Source: Myxococcales bacterium
Lineage (GTDB): Bacteria > Myxococcota_A > Polyangia > Nannocystales > Nannocystaceae
Length of the DNA stretch: 64,000 bases
Assembly: GCA_020633315.1 (NCBI GenBank)
Contig: JACKDV010000003.1
Location: 310,001 to 374,000 of the forward strand
Direction: 5' to 3'
In this document: piece by piece, positions 19,793-28,630 of the stretch
How positions within the stretch are numbered: the stretch's first letter is position 1
Layout: every line of letters begins with the position of its first letter
The notes under the pieces: generated by a model
Databases searched by the model: none
Told to the model about the DNA's origin: nothing
Seen by the model: the letters and a program-made list of their open reading frames with translations, nothing else
Translations under genes and position numbers: made by a program

Positions 19793-21946
19793 TCAGATGG
19801 ACACCCGGTCGAAGCCGCGGCGATTGGCCTGGAAGTCGAAGAACAGGCGGCTGCAGAACACCCCGGTGAAGATCGAGGTGGCGATGCCGATGAGCAGGGT
19901 CACCGCGAAGCCCCGGATGGGTCCCGAGCCGTACTGGAACAGCACGATGCCCGCGATGGCGGTGGTGAGCTGGGCGTCCACGATGGTGGTGAAGGCCCGG
20001 TCGTAGCCCGACTCGATCGCGGCGCGGGCCGTGTAGCCCTCGCGTAGGTAGTCGCGTATGCGTTCGAAGATGATCACGTTGGCGTCCACCGCCATGCCGA
20101 TGGTGAGCACGATGCCCGCGATGCCCGGCAGGGTGAGCGTGGCCCCGAACATCGCCATCGCGGCGAGGATGAGGATCATGTTGAGCACCAGGGCGAACAC
20201 GGCGATGAAGCCGGAGGCCCGGTAGTAGACGAGCATGAACAGCACCACGCCGGCGAGGCCGTAGACGAAGGCCTTGGCGCCGCGGGTGACCGAGTCCTCG
20301 CCGAGGTCGGCGCCCACCCGGATCTCGAACTCCTTCTGGAGCCGGGCCGGCAGCGAGCCGCTCTTGAGCACCTTGGTGAGGTCGTTGGCCGCCTCGCGCA
20401 CCGTCTGGCCGGGGGTGGCCCCCAGGGTGATGACGAAGCTGGCCCCGATGCGCTCGTTGAACACGGGATCGGAGCGCACCGCGTCGTCGAGCACGATGGC
20501 CATGCGCCGGCCCACGTTGTTGCCGCTGAGCTCCTCCATGGCGCGGGCGCCCACGCGATCGAGCTTGACGTTGACCTGCGGCTGGTTGGTCTGCGGGTCG
20601 GGCTGCACCGACGCGCTCACCACGTGCTCGCCGCTCACCCCCGCCCGCGTGTGCACCACGAACGTTCGCCAGACGATCTCGGGCTCGGCGTTGCGGCGGG
20701 TCTGCACCGGCACCGGGCCGTAGGCGATCTTGAGGTCGGGCGGCAGCCGCCACTCGGGGGGCAGGCTGTCGAAGAAGTCCTCGAGGGTCTTGCGCTCCTT
20801 GGCGTAGAAGGCATAGGGCGCCTTGACCTCGACCCCTTTGTCGCGGCCGTAGTCCTGGAGCTGGTTGACCGAGATGCCCATGCCCTGGGTGACGAGCTTG
20901 GCCTCGTACAGGGCCTTGAGATAGGGCTTGCCGGTGTCCTTGAACGGCGTCTCGTCGTCGACGAGGTGCATCGATAGCACGGCCTGGCGCTCGATGATCT
21001 TGAGCAGGCGGCGGAAGTCGCCCGCGTCCTCGAGCACGGCCTCCTGGGCCTTCTTGGTCAGGCCCACCACCACCGTCTCGGGGTCGGCCGCGGTGGAGGC
21101 ATCGCCCTCCCGCAGCTCGAGCTCGAAGGTGATGCGGTCGTCGACGATGGTCTTGCCGTCGGGCAGCATCTTGCCGGCGAACACCTCGCGCAGGGTGTCC
21201 TCGGCCACGGTCCCCGGCACGGTGAGCTTGAAGGCCTCGGGAACGCCACGCAGCTCGTGGGTGGTGGGGCGCTGGTAGCCCGCCTGCCGCAGGATCTCGC
21301 TGAGCCCGCGCGCGGCGTCCTCGGCCGCGGCCCGCACCTCGGTGTTGGTGTCGCTGAGCCCCGGCAGCTCGACCACGAGCTGCCGGTTCTTGGGATAGAT
21401 GTTGGGCTCGGCCACACCCATCGAGTCGACCCGGCTGCGCACGGTGTCGAGGGCGGTCCCCACCGACTCCTTGCGCAGCTCGGCCAGCTTGGCCTCGGGC
21501 ATCTTGAGTGTGATGACGCCGTCGCTCTCCTTGGGACCCTCGTCGGGGTCGACGCGCTCGAGCAGGTCGAAGTGCACGCCCATCACGTCGGGGGTGGCCG
21601 CGGCCACGTCCTCGGGCGTGGGGAAGGTGAGCGTGATGGTGTCCTTGCCCACCACCTGGGCCTTCACCTCGAGGTCCTTCTTGGTGCGGAAGCCCGCCTC
21701 GAGCTCGCTGGCGACCTGATCGAGCTTCTTGCGCACGGCCTCGTCGACCGCCACCGAGTACTCGAGGTGGAGGCCGCCCTGCAGGTCGAGGCCGAGCTGG
21801 AACTTGGAGGTGAAGTTGTCGGTGATCCACGCCGGCAGCGTGATGGCCTCGGGGGCGATCGACGCGATGGACGGCAGGATCGCGAGGATCGCCCAGGTCA
21901 TCAGCGCGGCCAGGGCGAGGGCCTTGAGCTTCAGAAAGCGACGCAT
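19793..21946 (-). CDS. secD: Protein translocase subunit SecD
   Basis: Partner of SecF in the SecDF-YajC complex of the inner membrane. The 717-residue protein has an N-terminal membrane helix, the signature FQLGLDLQGGLHLEYSV, a large periplasmic region (about 60-500), and five C-terminal helices. Those contain GMAVDANVIIFERIRDYLREG and FTTIVDAQLTTAIAGIVLF, diagnostic of SecD. The ATG at 21946 has GGAGGCCG upstream. It lies between yajC and secF, the usual order. Confidence 0.96.
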   Translation of the reverse strand: MRRFLKLKALALAALMTWAILAILPSIASIAPEAITLPAWITDNFTSKFQLGLDLQGGLHLEYSVAVDEAVRKKLDQVASELEAGFRTKKDLEVKAQVVGKDTITLTFPTPEDVAAATPDVMGVHFDLLERVDPDEGPKESDGVITLKMPEAKLAELRKESVGTALDTVRSRVDSMGVAEPNIYPKNRQLVVELPGLSDTNTEVRAAAEDAARGLSEILRQAGYQRPTTHELRGVPEAFKLTVPGTVAEDTLREVFAGKMLPDGKTIVDDRITFELELREGDASTAADPETVVVGLTKKAQEAVLEDAGDFRRLLKIIERQAVLSMHLVDDETPFKDTGKPYLKALYEAKLVTQGMGISVNQLQDYGRDKGVEVKAPYAFYAKERKTLEDFFDSLPPEWRLPPDLKIAYGPVPVQTRRNAEPEIVWRTFVVHTRAGVSGEHVVSASVQPDPQTNQPQVNVKLDRVGARAMEELSGNNVGRRMAIVLDDAVRSDPVFNERIGASFVITLGATPGQTVREAANDLTKVLKSGSLPARLQKEFEIRVGADLGEDSVTRGAKAFVYGLAGVVLFMLVYYRASGFIAVFALVLNMILILAAMAMFGATLTLPGIAGIVLTIGMAVDANVIIFERIRDYLREGYTARAAIESGYDRAFTTIVDAQLTTAIAGIVLFQYGSGPIRGFAVTLLIGIATSIFTGVFCSRLFFDFQANRRGFDRVSI

Positions 21947-21967
21947 GGTGAAACGGCCTCCGGTGGC

Positions 21968-22453
<486 letters not shown>

Positions 22454-22585
22454 CTGGAGACCGAACCGAGGCGGGGGGGAAGCGAGGACGAGCGCCAAGA
22501 TATCGCCCACCGCCCGCCCGTCTGACCGAGGGCCGCGGACGGCACCTCGGGTTGCGGGCCACTGGGGGGCGCGCGAGAGGCGGCA

Positions 22586-22614
22586 GGGGTAGCAGAGCCC
22601 CCCGGGGCGGTCAA
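22586..22614 (-). promoter_or_regulatory. yajC-secDF promoter
   Basis: Minus-strand TTGACC (22614-22609), 17-base spacer, TACCCC (22591-22586). It would give a leader of about 125 bases. Confidence 0.5.
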
Positions 22615-22629
22615 GACCGACCGCGCGCG

Positions 22630-23871
22630 CTACTTGATCGGGTAATGCCGCGTGATCACGGCGGAAAGCTCGGATGCCGCCGCATCGAAGGTGCCCCCCG
22701 TGAGGGCCCGACGAAGCACCGCCACCCACTGGTGGAAGAAGAAGAGGTTGTGCAGCGTGGCCAGGCGGGCGAACAGCGCCTCGCCCATGCGTCCCAGGTG
22801 CCGCAGGTACGCGCGGCTGAAGCGCCGACACGTGAGGCAGCCGCAGGTGGGGTCGATGGGGCGAGGGTCGTCGCGCAGCGCGGCCCACCGCAGGTTGAGG
22901 CGTCCCTGCCAGGTGAACACCTGGGCGTTGCGCGCATGACGAGTGGGCATGACGCAGTCGAACATGTCCACCCCAGCGCGCACGGCGGCGAGCAGATCCG
23001 CCGGAGTGCCGATCCCCATCACATAGCGCGGCCGATCCTCGGGCATGGTGGGGGCCACCGCGGCCATCGTCGCGTGCATGGCCGGGATCGGCTCGCCCAC
23101 GCTGAGGCCGCCGAGGGCCAGGCCGTCGAAGGGCAGCGGGGCCATCACCCGCAGGTGCGCCGCGCGGAGCTCGAGATCGGTGCCGCCCTGCACGATGCCG
23201 AAGCACAGCTGTTCGGGGGCGAGCACCTCGGCGCGCAGGCTCGCCGCCTCGCGGGCCCACGCGGTGGTGCGCTCGACGGCCGCGTTCATGGTGGCGGCAT
23301 CGGCCGCCCCCGGCGGGCAGTGGTCGAGCACCATGCAGATGTCCGAGCCCAGGCGCGCCTGGTTCTCCAGCACGCTGCGCGGGGTCATGCGGTGGTACGA
23401 GCCGTCGAAGTGGGTGCGGTAGTCCACGCCCTGGTCGTCGATGGTCTGCAGGCCGCGCAGCGAGAACACCTGGAAGCCGCCGCTGTCGGTGAGGATGGCG
23501 CGGGGCCACGAGATCAGCGAGTGCAGGCCGCCGAGCTTGGCCACCAGCTCGGCGCCCGGGCGGTGGGTGAGGTGGTAGGCGTTGCCCAGGATGATCTGCG
23601 AGCCCACCTCGCACAGCTCGTCGGGGGTGAGGCCCTTGACCGCGCCGTAGGTGCCCACCGGCATGAAGCAAGGGGTGTCGACGGGGCCGTGGGCGGTCCA
23701 CAGCCGCGCCGCGCGAGCGGGACCGGCGGTGGCGAGCACCTCGAAGCGGCCGGGGGCCTGGCGGGCGAGCGTGGGATCGGTGGCGGGCAGGCCCTCGGCG
23801 GGATCGGGGCGCAGCGCCGGATCGGGCGGCGGCGGATCGGCCAGCACGGCCTCCTGGTCGGCGATGGTCAT
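22630..23871 (-). CDS. tgt: Queuine tRNA-ribosyltransferase (tRNA-guanine transglycosylase)
   Basis: Exchanges guanine 34 of GUN-anticodon tRNAs for the queuine precursor preQ1. The 413-residue protein has the substrate site TDSGGFQVFSL, the catalytic region YVMGIGTPADLL with VDMFDCVMPTRHARN, and the zinc site PTCGCLTCRRFSRAYLRHL. An N-terminal extension of about 45 residues is Pro/Ala-rich. The ATG at 23871 overlaps the queA stop as ATGA, so the two queuosine enzymes are coupled. Confidence 0.96.
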   Translation of the reverse strand: MTIADQEAVLADPPPPDPALRPDPAEGLPATDPTLARQAPGRFEVLATAGPARAARLWTAHGPVDTPCFMPVGTYGAVKGLTPDELCEVGSQIILGNAYHLTHRPGAELVAKLGGLHSLISWPRAILTDSGGFQVFSLRGLQTIDDQGVDYRTHFDGSYHRMTPRSVLENQARLGSDICMVLDHCPPGAADAATMNAAVERTTAWAREAASLRAEVLAPEQLCFGIVQGGTDLELRAAHLRVMAPLPFDGLALGGLSVGEPIPAMHATMAAVAPTMPEDRPRYVMGIGTPADLLAAVRAGVDMFDCVMPTRHARNAQVFTWQGRLNLRWAALRDDPRPIDPTCGCLTCRRFSRAYLRHLGRMGEALFARLATLHNLFFFHQWVAVLRRALTGGTFDAAASELSAVITRHYPIK

Positions 23872-24917
23872 GGCAGGCTCCCCGGCTCGGCCCGCGACAG
23901 CAGCATGCAGTCGCCGTAGCTGTAGAAGCGGTAGCCCTCGCGCACGGCCGCGTCGTACCACCCCAGCACGGGCTCGCGACCAGCCAAGGCGCACACCAGC
24001 ATGAGCAAGCTGCTGCGGGGCAGGTGGAAGTTGGTCAGCAGGTGGGTCACCACCTGGAAGCGGAAGCCGGGGGTGATCACCAGGTCGGTGGTGCCGACGG
24101 TGGCGGGCAGGCGTCCGTGGTGGGCGGCCGCGATGCCCTCGAGCGCGCGGGTGGTGGTGGTGCCCACGGCCACGATGGGGCGGCCAACAGCGCGAGCCGC
24201 CTCGATGCGGGCGGCCGACTCGACGGTGAGCTCGATCCGCTCGGCGCCCACCCGGTGCTCGCGGACGTCGGCCGCCTCCATCGGCAGGAAGGTGCCCGGG
24301 CCCACGTGCAGCAGCAGCTCGACCAGGTCGAGCTGGGCGAGCACCGCGGGCTCGAGGTGCAGGCCGGCCGTGGGCGCCGCCACCGAGCCCTCGTCGGCGG
24401 CATAGACGGTCTGGTAGCGCTCGCGGTCCTCGGGCTCGGGCCCCTTCGGACGAGCGATGTAAGGAGGCAGCGGGACCTCGCCGTGCTCGTGCAGGGCGGG
24501 CAGCACCCTGCCCTCCTCCACCACGAAGCGACGCGCGCGGGGATCGACCTCGTCGGGGCCCTCGTGGCGCAGGCGCAGCGTGCCAGCGCGGAGCAGCTGG
24601 CCGGGGCGCAGCTTCTTGGCCCCGCGCACCCAGGCTCGCACCATCGCCCCGGGCACCTGCGCCGGCGATGGATCGCACAGCAGCAGCTCGAAGCTCCGGC
24701 CGTCGTCGCGCGTGGCATGCAGCCGCGCCGGGACCACGCGCGAGGCGTTGACGACCACCAGCGCGTCGGGGGGCAGGTGCGCCACCAAGTCGCGGGCGTG
24801 CGCATGGACGGGCGCGAGGCCGGTGCACACGAGCATGCGCGCGTCACCGCGGCGGCCGGCGGGCGCCTGGGCGATCTGCTCGGGGGGCAGCGCGTAGTCG
24901 AAGGCCTCGGGGCCCAT
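23868..24917 (-). CDS. queA: S-adenosylmethionine:tRNA ribosyltransferase-isomerase
   Basis: Adds the epoxycyclopentane ring from AdoMet to preQ1 in tRNA, the step after Tgt. Its 349 residues contain FDYALPPEQIAQAPAGRRGDARML at the N-terminus, VVNASRVVPARLHA, PTAGLHLEP, HVGPGTFLPMEA and the C-terminal TNFHLPRSSLLMLVCALAG, all hallmarks of QueA. The length is normal. It is followed without a gap by tgt. No promoter stands out in the 121 bases before it. Confidence 0.96.
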   Translation of the reverse strand: MGPEAFDYALPPEQIAQAPAGRRGDARMLVCTGLAPVHAHARDLVAHLPPDALVVVNASRVVPARLHATRDDGRSFELLLCDPSPAQVPGAMVRAWVRGAKKLRPGQLLRAGTLRLRHEGPDEVDPRARRFVVEEGRVLPALHEHGEVPLPPYIARPKGPEPEDRERYQTVYAADEGSVAAPTAGLHLEPAVLAQLDLVELLLHVGPGTFLPMEAADVREHRVGAERIELTVESAARIEAARAVGRPIVAVGTTTTRALEGIAAAHHGRLPATVGTTDLVITPGFRFQVVTHLLTNFHLPRSSLLMLVCALAGREPVLGWYDAAVREGYRFYSYGDCMLLSRAEPGSLP

Positions 24918-24997
24918 GGGAGCCGGGAGCTTGGCGGCGATTCGCCCCCGGGTGCAAGGGGCCGCGCCGAGCGACGGCGTCGGCGGTGGCCGTCGAC

Positions 24998-25027
24998 GCG
25001 AGCCCGTCGTCGGTGGCGGTGGCTCGC
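24998..25027 (-). terminator. Possible terminator hairpin after trpG
   Basis: 7-bp inverted repeat (GCGAGCC with GGCTCGC, 16-base loop) starting 11 bases after the trpG stop. No T tract follows, so the call is weak. Confidence 0.3.
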
Positions 25028-25038
25028 CCGCGGCTCGC

Positions 25039-25707
25039 TCAGGCCCGCAGGGCGGCGTCGAGGCGCTCGGCGCGATCGTTGCCCACGCCCAAGAACATCG
25101 CCAGCAGCCGATGGCCGTGCTCGCTCGAGATCGACTCGGGATGGAACTGCACGCCGTGCACGGGGCGCTCGCGGTGACGCACCGCCATCAGCTCGCCCTC
25201 GGCCGTGCGGGCGGTGGCCACCAGCAAGGACGGCAGGGTGCTCTCGTCCACGATGAGGCTGTGGTAGCGCGTGACCGTCATCGGCGAGGGCAGCCCCGCG
25301 AGCACGCCGGTGCCGTCGTGGATCACGGGCGAGACCTTGCCGTGCATGATCCGCGGCGCTCCGGTGACCGTGGCCCCGTGCACCTCGCACAGGGTCTGGT
25401 GGCCCAGGCACACGCCCAGGGTGGGAATGGGCGCGTCGTCACAGACCCGGCGGCACAGTGCCTGGCACACGCCGCTGTCGGTGGGGCGGCCGGGGCCTGG
25501 CGAGAGCACCAGGTGGGTGGGCCGCAGCGCCACCACCTCGTCGTCGGTGATCGCATCGTTGCGGTACACGTCGACCACCGCCCCCAGCTCGAGCAGGTAC
25601 TGCACGAGGTTGAAGGTGAACGAGTCGTAGTTGTCGATCATCACCACCTGCGGCCCGCTGGGCGCAGGGGGCAGGTAGCGGCGGCCGCTCGGTGCCGGCT
25701 GCTTCAT
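25039..25707 (-). CDS. trpG: Anthranilate synthase component II (glutamine amidotransferase)
   Basis: Class I glutamine amidotransferase that feeds ammonia to TrpE. Its 222 residues show MIDNYDSFTFNLVQYL, LVLSPGPGRPTDSG, the nucleophile elbow GVCLGHQ and the catalytic HPES near the C-terminus. Such subunits can also serve p-aminobenzoate synthesis (PabA). Adjacency to a TrpE-type component I favours anthranilate, perhaps with both roles. The ATG at 25707 overlaps the trpE stop as ATGA. Confidence 0.93.
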   Translation of the reverse strand: MKQPAPSGRRYLPPAPSGPQVVMIDNYDSFTFNLVQYLLELGAVVDVYRNDAITDDEVVALRPTHLVLSPGPGRPTDSGVCQALCRRVCDDAPIPTLGVCLGHQTLCEVHGATVTGAPRIMHGKVSPVIHDGTGVLAGLPSPMTVTRYHSLIVDESTLPSLLVATARTAEGELMAVRHRERPVHGVQFHPESISSEHGHRLLAMFLGVGNDRAERLDAALRA

Positions 25708-27230
25708 GCGCCCTTCCCTCCCGCCATCGCGATCGCACGGAGCACGGCGGCGGCCTTGTTGCGACACTCGGTGTCCTCGGCGTGCGGATCGGAGTCGAAG
25801 ACGATGCCCGCCCCGGCCTGCACGCGGAAGCGATCGGGCAGGGCCAGCGCGCTGCGGATGCAGATCGCGAAGTCGGCCCCGCCGTCGAAGCCCACGTAGC
25901 CCACCGCGCCGCCATACCAGCCGCGCTCGGCCGGCTCGAGCTCGTCGATGAGCTGCAGCGCCCGCACCTTGGGCGCGCCCGAGAGCGTGCCCTGGGGGAA
26001 GGTCGCCCGCAGGGCGTCGAGGGCGTCGAGGCCGGGGGCGAGGGTGCCGACCACCTCGGAGACGATGTGCATCACCTTGCTGTAGCGCTCCACCGCGAAG
26101 CGCTCGGTCATGTGCACGCTGCCGCCCTCCGCCACCCGGCCCACGTCGTTGCGGCCCAGGTCGATGAGCATCAGGTGCTCGGCCCGCTCCTTGGGATCGG
26201 CCAGCAGCTCGCGCTCGAGCGCGAGGTCCTCCGCCTCGGTGGCGCCGCGCGGGCGGGTGCCCGCGATCGGGCGCACGGTGATCCGCCGGGTGTCGCGATG
26301 CAGGCGCACCAGCACCTCGGGCGAGGCCCCGGCCAGGCTCCCCGTGGCCAGCTCGAGCAGCACCATGTAGGGCGCGGGGTTGGTCATCCGCAGGATCCGG
26401 TACACGTCGAGCACGTCGACGTCGCCGCGGGGCAGCTCGAAGCCCTGGGCCAGCACCACCTGGAAGACGTCGCCGGCGACCACGTGCTCCTTGGCCGCGC
26501 GCACCGATCGCAGGTAGCCCTCGCGCGACCAGGGCGGCGCGGGCTCGGTGGCGAAGGGCACGTGCTCGTCGGGCTCGAGCACGCGCAGCGCGGGCGGAGC
26601 ATGGAGCAGGGCCTCGCGCACCCGGGCCAGGCGCTCGCGCGCCGCCTCGTAGGCCGCCTCGGGCCCGCCGTCGTCGTCCACGTGGGCCGCAGTCACCAGC
26701 CGCACCCGCTGGGTGAGGGTGTCGAACACCACCACCGTGTCGGTCACCACCAGATCCACCGCGGCCACCCCGGCGGGCGCGCGACCGGGGGGCGCGGGCA
26801 GGTGCTCGAAGCAGCGCACGAGATCGTGGCCCCAGGCGCCCACCAAGCCGCCCCACAGCGGCGGCTGATCGGGATGGCTCGGCGCCCGGTAGTGCTCGAA
26901 GATCCGTCGCAGCGCGGGCAGCCCCTCGCCCTCGCGCAGCTCCGGCGGCACGCAGAAGCCCTCGCCGGGGCGCAGCTCCACCCGCAGGGCGTCGTGCTCC
27001 CAGCGGCCCACCACCCGCGCGCGGGCCCCCACCACCACGAAGCTGTAGCGAGCCCAGCGCTCGCCTCCCACCACGCTCTCGAGCAGGCCGGCCGCGCCGT
27101 GGGCCCGCAGCCGCGCGAACGCGGCCACCGGGGTCTCGCCGTCGTCGAGCACCTCGCACCACACCGGCTGGACCGGCGAGCCCTGGGCGGCCTGCGCGAG
27201 GAAGCCCTCGCGGGAGGGGTGCAGCTCCAC
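25704..27230 (-). CDS. trpE: Anthranilate synthase component I
   Basis: Converts chorismate to anthranilate, the first step of tryptophan synthesis. The 508-residue protein has the N-terminal LLESVVGGERWARYSF (the LLES element binds feedback tryptophan) and the chorismate-binding domain with VRPIAGTRPRGAT, HLMLIDLGRNDVGRV, TFPQGTLSGAPKVRALQLID and GWYGGAVGYVGFDG. The LLES element favours TrpE over PabB, and implies inhibition by tryptophan. The start is GTG 27230. TACCAT ends 8 bases upstream, so the mRNA may be leaderless. No other trp genes are in the window. Confidence 0.94.
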   Translation of the reverse strand: MELHPSREGFLAQAAQGSPVQPVWCEVLDDGETPVAAFARLRAHGAAGLLESVVGGERWARYSFVVVGARARVVGRWEHDALRVELRPGEGFCVPPELREGEGLPALRRIFEHYRAPSHPDQPPLWGGLVGAWGHDLVRCFEHLPAPPGRAPAGVAAVDLVVTDTVVVFDTLTQRVRLVTAAHVDDDGGPEAAYEAARERLARVREALLHAPPALRVLEPDEHVPFATEPAPPWSREGYLRSVRAAKEHVVAGDVFQVVLAQGFELPRGDVDVLDVYRILRMTNPAPYMVLLELATGSLAGASPEVLVRLHRDTRRITVRPIAGTRPRGATEAEDLALERELLADPKERAEHLMLIDLGRNDVGRVAEGGSVHMTERFAVERYSKVMHIVSEVVGTLAPGLDALDALRATFPQGTLSGAPKVRALQLIDELEPAERGWYGGAVGYVGFDGGADFAICIRSALALPDRFRVQAGAGIVFDSDPHAEDTECRNKAAAVLRAIAMAGGKGA

Positions 27231-27238
27231 GGCGCGGG

Positions 27239-27244
27239 ATGGTA
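27239..27244 (-). promoter_or_regulatory. Putative -10 element of trpEG (leaderless type)
   Basis: TACCAT on the minus strand, ending 8 bases before GTG 27230. The sequence 17 bases further up is TTCCCG, a poor -35. No leader peptide or Trp-codon run is possible in so short a 5' end. Confidence 0.4.
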
Positions 27245-27309
27245 GGCGACCTTTCGCGGCTCGGGAAACCCGCGGCCGCCCGCGCCCCCCGGGCCCGCCA
27301 CGCGGCCGA

Positions 27310-27339
27310 TTGACAAGCCACCACCCGGCCGCGAAGACT
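27310..27339 (+). promoter_or_regulatory. Candidate glyA promoter
   Basis: A perfect TTGACA at 27310-27315, 18-base spacer, AAGACT at 27334-27339. The hexamer ends 7 bases before the glyA ATG, so the transcript would be almost leaderless. Confidence 0.4.
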
Positions 27340-27346
27340 CCCGCCC

Positions 27347-28630
27347 ATGAGCGACGCGCGACGCGATCCTCCGCTGTCCGAAGCGGATCCCGAGGTGTAC
27401 GAGCTGATCCGCGGCGAGGACCGCCGCCAGCGCGAGAGCCTGCGGCTCATCGCCAGCGAGAACTACGCCTCGCGGGCGGTGCTCGAGGCGAGCGCGGCCA
27501 GCCTCACCAACAAGTACGCCGAGGGCTACCCGGGTCGTCGCTACTACGAGGGCATGGGGATCATCGATCCGCTGGAGAGCCTGGCGATCGCTCGTGCCAA
27601 GGCGCTGTTCGGGGCCGAGCACGCCAACGTGCAGCCCTACAGCGGCTCGCCGGCCAACCTCGCGGTGCTGCTGGCCCTGTGCGAGCCCGGCGACACCACC
27701 ATGGGGCTGTCGCTGCCCGCGGGCGGCCACCTCACCCACGGCTGGAAGGTGAGCGCCACCGGCATCTACTACAAGTCGGTGCAGTACGGAGTGCGTCGCT
27801 CCGATCACCGCATCGACATGGACGAGGTGCGCTCGCTGGCGCGGGAGCACCACCCCAAGCTCATCTGGTGCGGGCACTCGGCCTACCCGCGGCACCTCGA
27901 CTTCGCCGCCTTCGCCGAGATCGCGGCCGAGGTGGGTGCCCACCTGGTGGCCGACATGGCCCACTTCGCCGGCCTGGTCGCGGGCGGGGCCCACCCCAGC
28001 CCGGTGCCCCACTGCGCGGCGGTCACCACCACCACCCACAAGACCCTGCGGGGGCCCCGGGGCGGGCTCATCCTGTGCAAGGAGGAGCACGCCAAGGCCA
28101 TCGATCGCGCGGTGTTCCCCGGCCTGCAGGGCGGGCCGCACAACCACACCACCGCGTCCAAGGCGGTGGCCTTCGCCGAGGCCTCGACCAAGGCGTTCTC
28201 GGCGTACGCCCACGCGGTGGTGGCCAACGCCAAGGCGCTGGCCGAGCGCATGATGGAGCGCGGCTACACCCTCGTCACCGGCGGCACCGACAACCACCTG
28301 ATGCTGGTCGACCTGACGGAGCAGGGGATCTCGGGGCGCCGCGCCGGCATCGCGCTGGACCGCTGCGGCATCGAGCTCAACGGCAACGCCATCCCCTTCG
28401 ATCCGCGCAAGCCCTTCGATCCCTCGGGAGTGCGCATCGGCACGCCCTCGCTCACCTCGCGGGGCCTTCGCAGCGAGCACATGGCCACGGTGGCCGAGCT
28501 CATCGATCGCGGGATCAAGGAGGCGGCCGCCAAGGACGGCGAGCCCGACCAGGCGTTCTGCGACGGGCTGCGGGCCGAGGTGGCGGAGTTCCTCTCCGAG
28601 TTCCCGGCGCCGGGTCTGGGCGAGGCATGA
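27347..28630 (+). CDS. glyA: Serine hydroxymethyltransferase
   Basis: PLP enzyme that interconverts serine and glycine and charges tetrahydrofolate with a one-carbon unit. Its 427 residues contain LRLIASENYASRAVLEA, GYPGRRYYEGM, NVQPYSGSPANLAVL and the PLP-lysine motif TTTTHKTLRGPRGG. The C-terminal NGNAIPFDPRKPF and the length are normal for the family. It heads a plus-strand run, with the next gene overlapping as ATGA. Its shared transcription with a lipoprotein and a pseudokinase is unusual. Confidence 0.96.
   Translation: MSDARRDPPLSEADPEVYELIRGEDRRQRESLRLIASENYASRAVLEASAASLTNKYAEGYPGRRYYEGMGIIDPLESLAIARAKALFGAEHANVQPYSGSPANLAVLLALCEPGDTTMGLSLPAGGHLTHGWKVSATGIYYKSVQYGVRRSDHRIDMDEVRSLAREHHPKLIWCGHSAYPRHLDFAAFAEIAAEVGAHLVADMAHFAGLVAGGAHPSPVPHCAAVTTTTHKTLRGPRGGLILCKEEHAKAIDRAVFPGLQGGPHNHTTASKAVAFAEASTKAFSAYAHAVVANAKALAERMMERGYTLVTGGTDNHLMLVDLTEQGISGRRAGIALDRCGIELNGNAIPFDPRKPFDPSGVRIGTPSLTSRGLRSEHMATVAELIDRGIKEAAAKDGEPDQAFCDGLRAEVAEFLSEFPAPGLGEA

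Noticed and set aside
16267..19869. Plus-strand frame of 1200 codons opposite recJ and secF
   Set aside because: Antisense shadow with no domain; RecJ and SecF occupy the other strand.
27231..27346. Tryptophan attenuator or T-box upstream of trpE, or a glycine riboswitch upstream of glyA
   Set aside because: The divergent spacer is only 116 bases, and the likely -10 elements sit 7-8 bases from each start codon, leaving no room for a leader structure.
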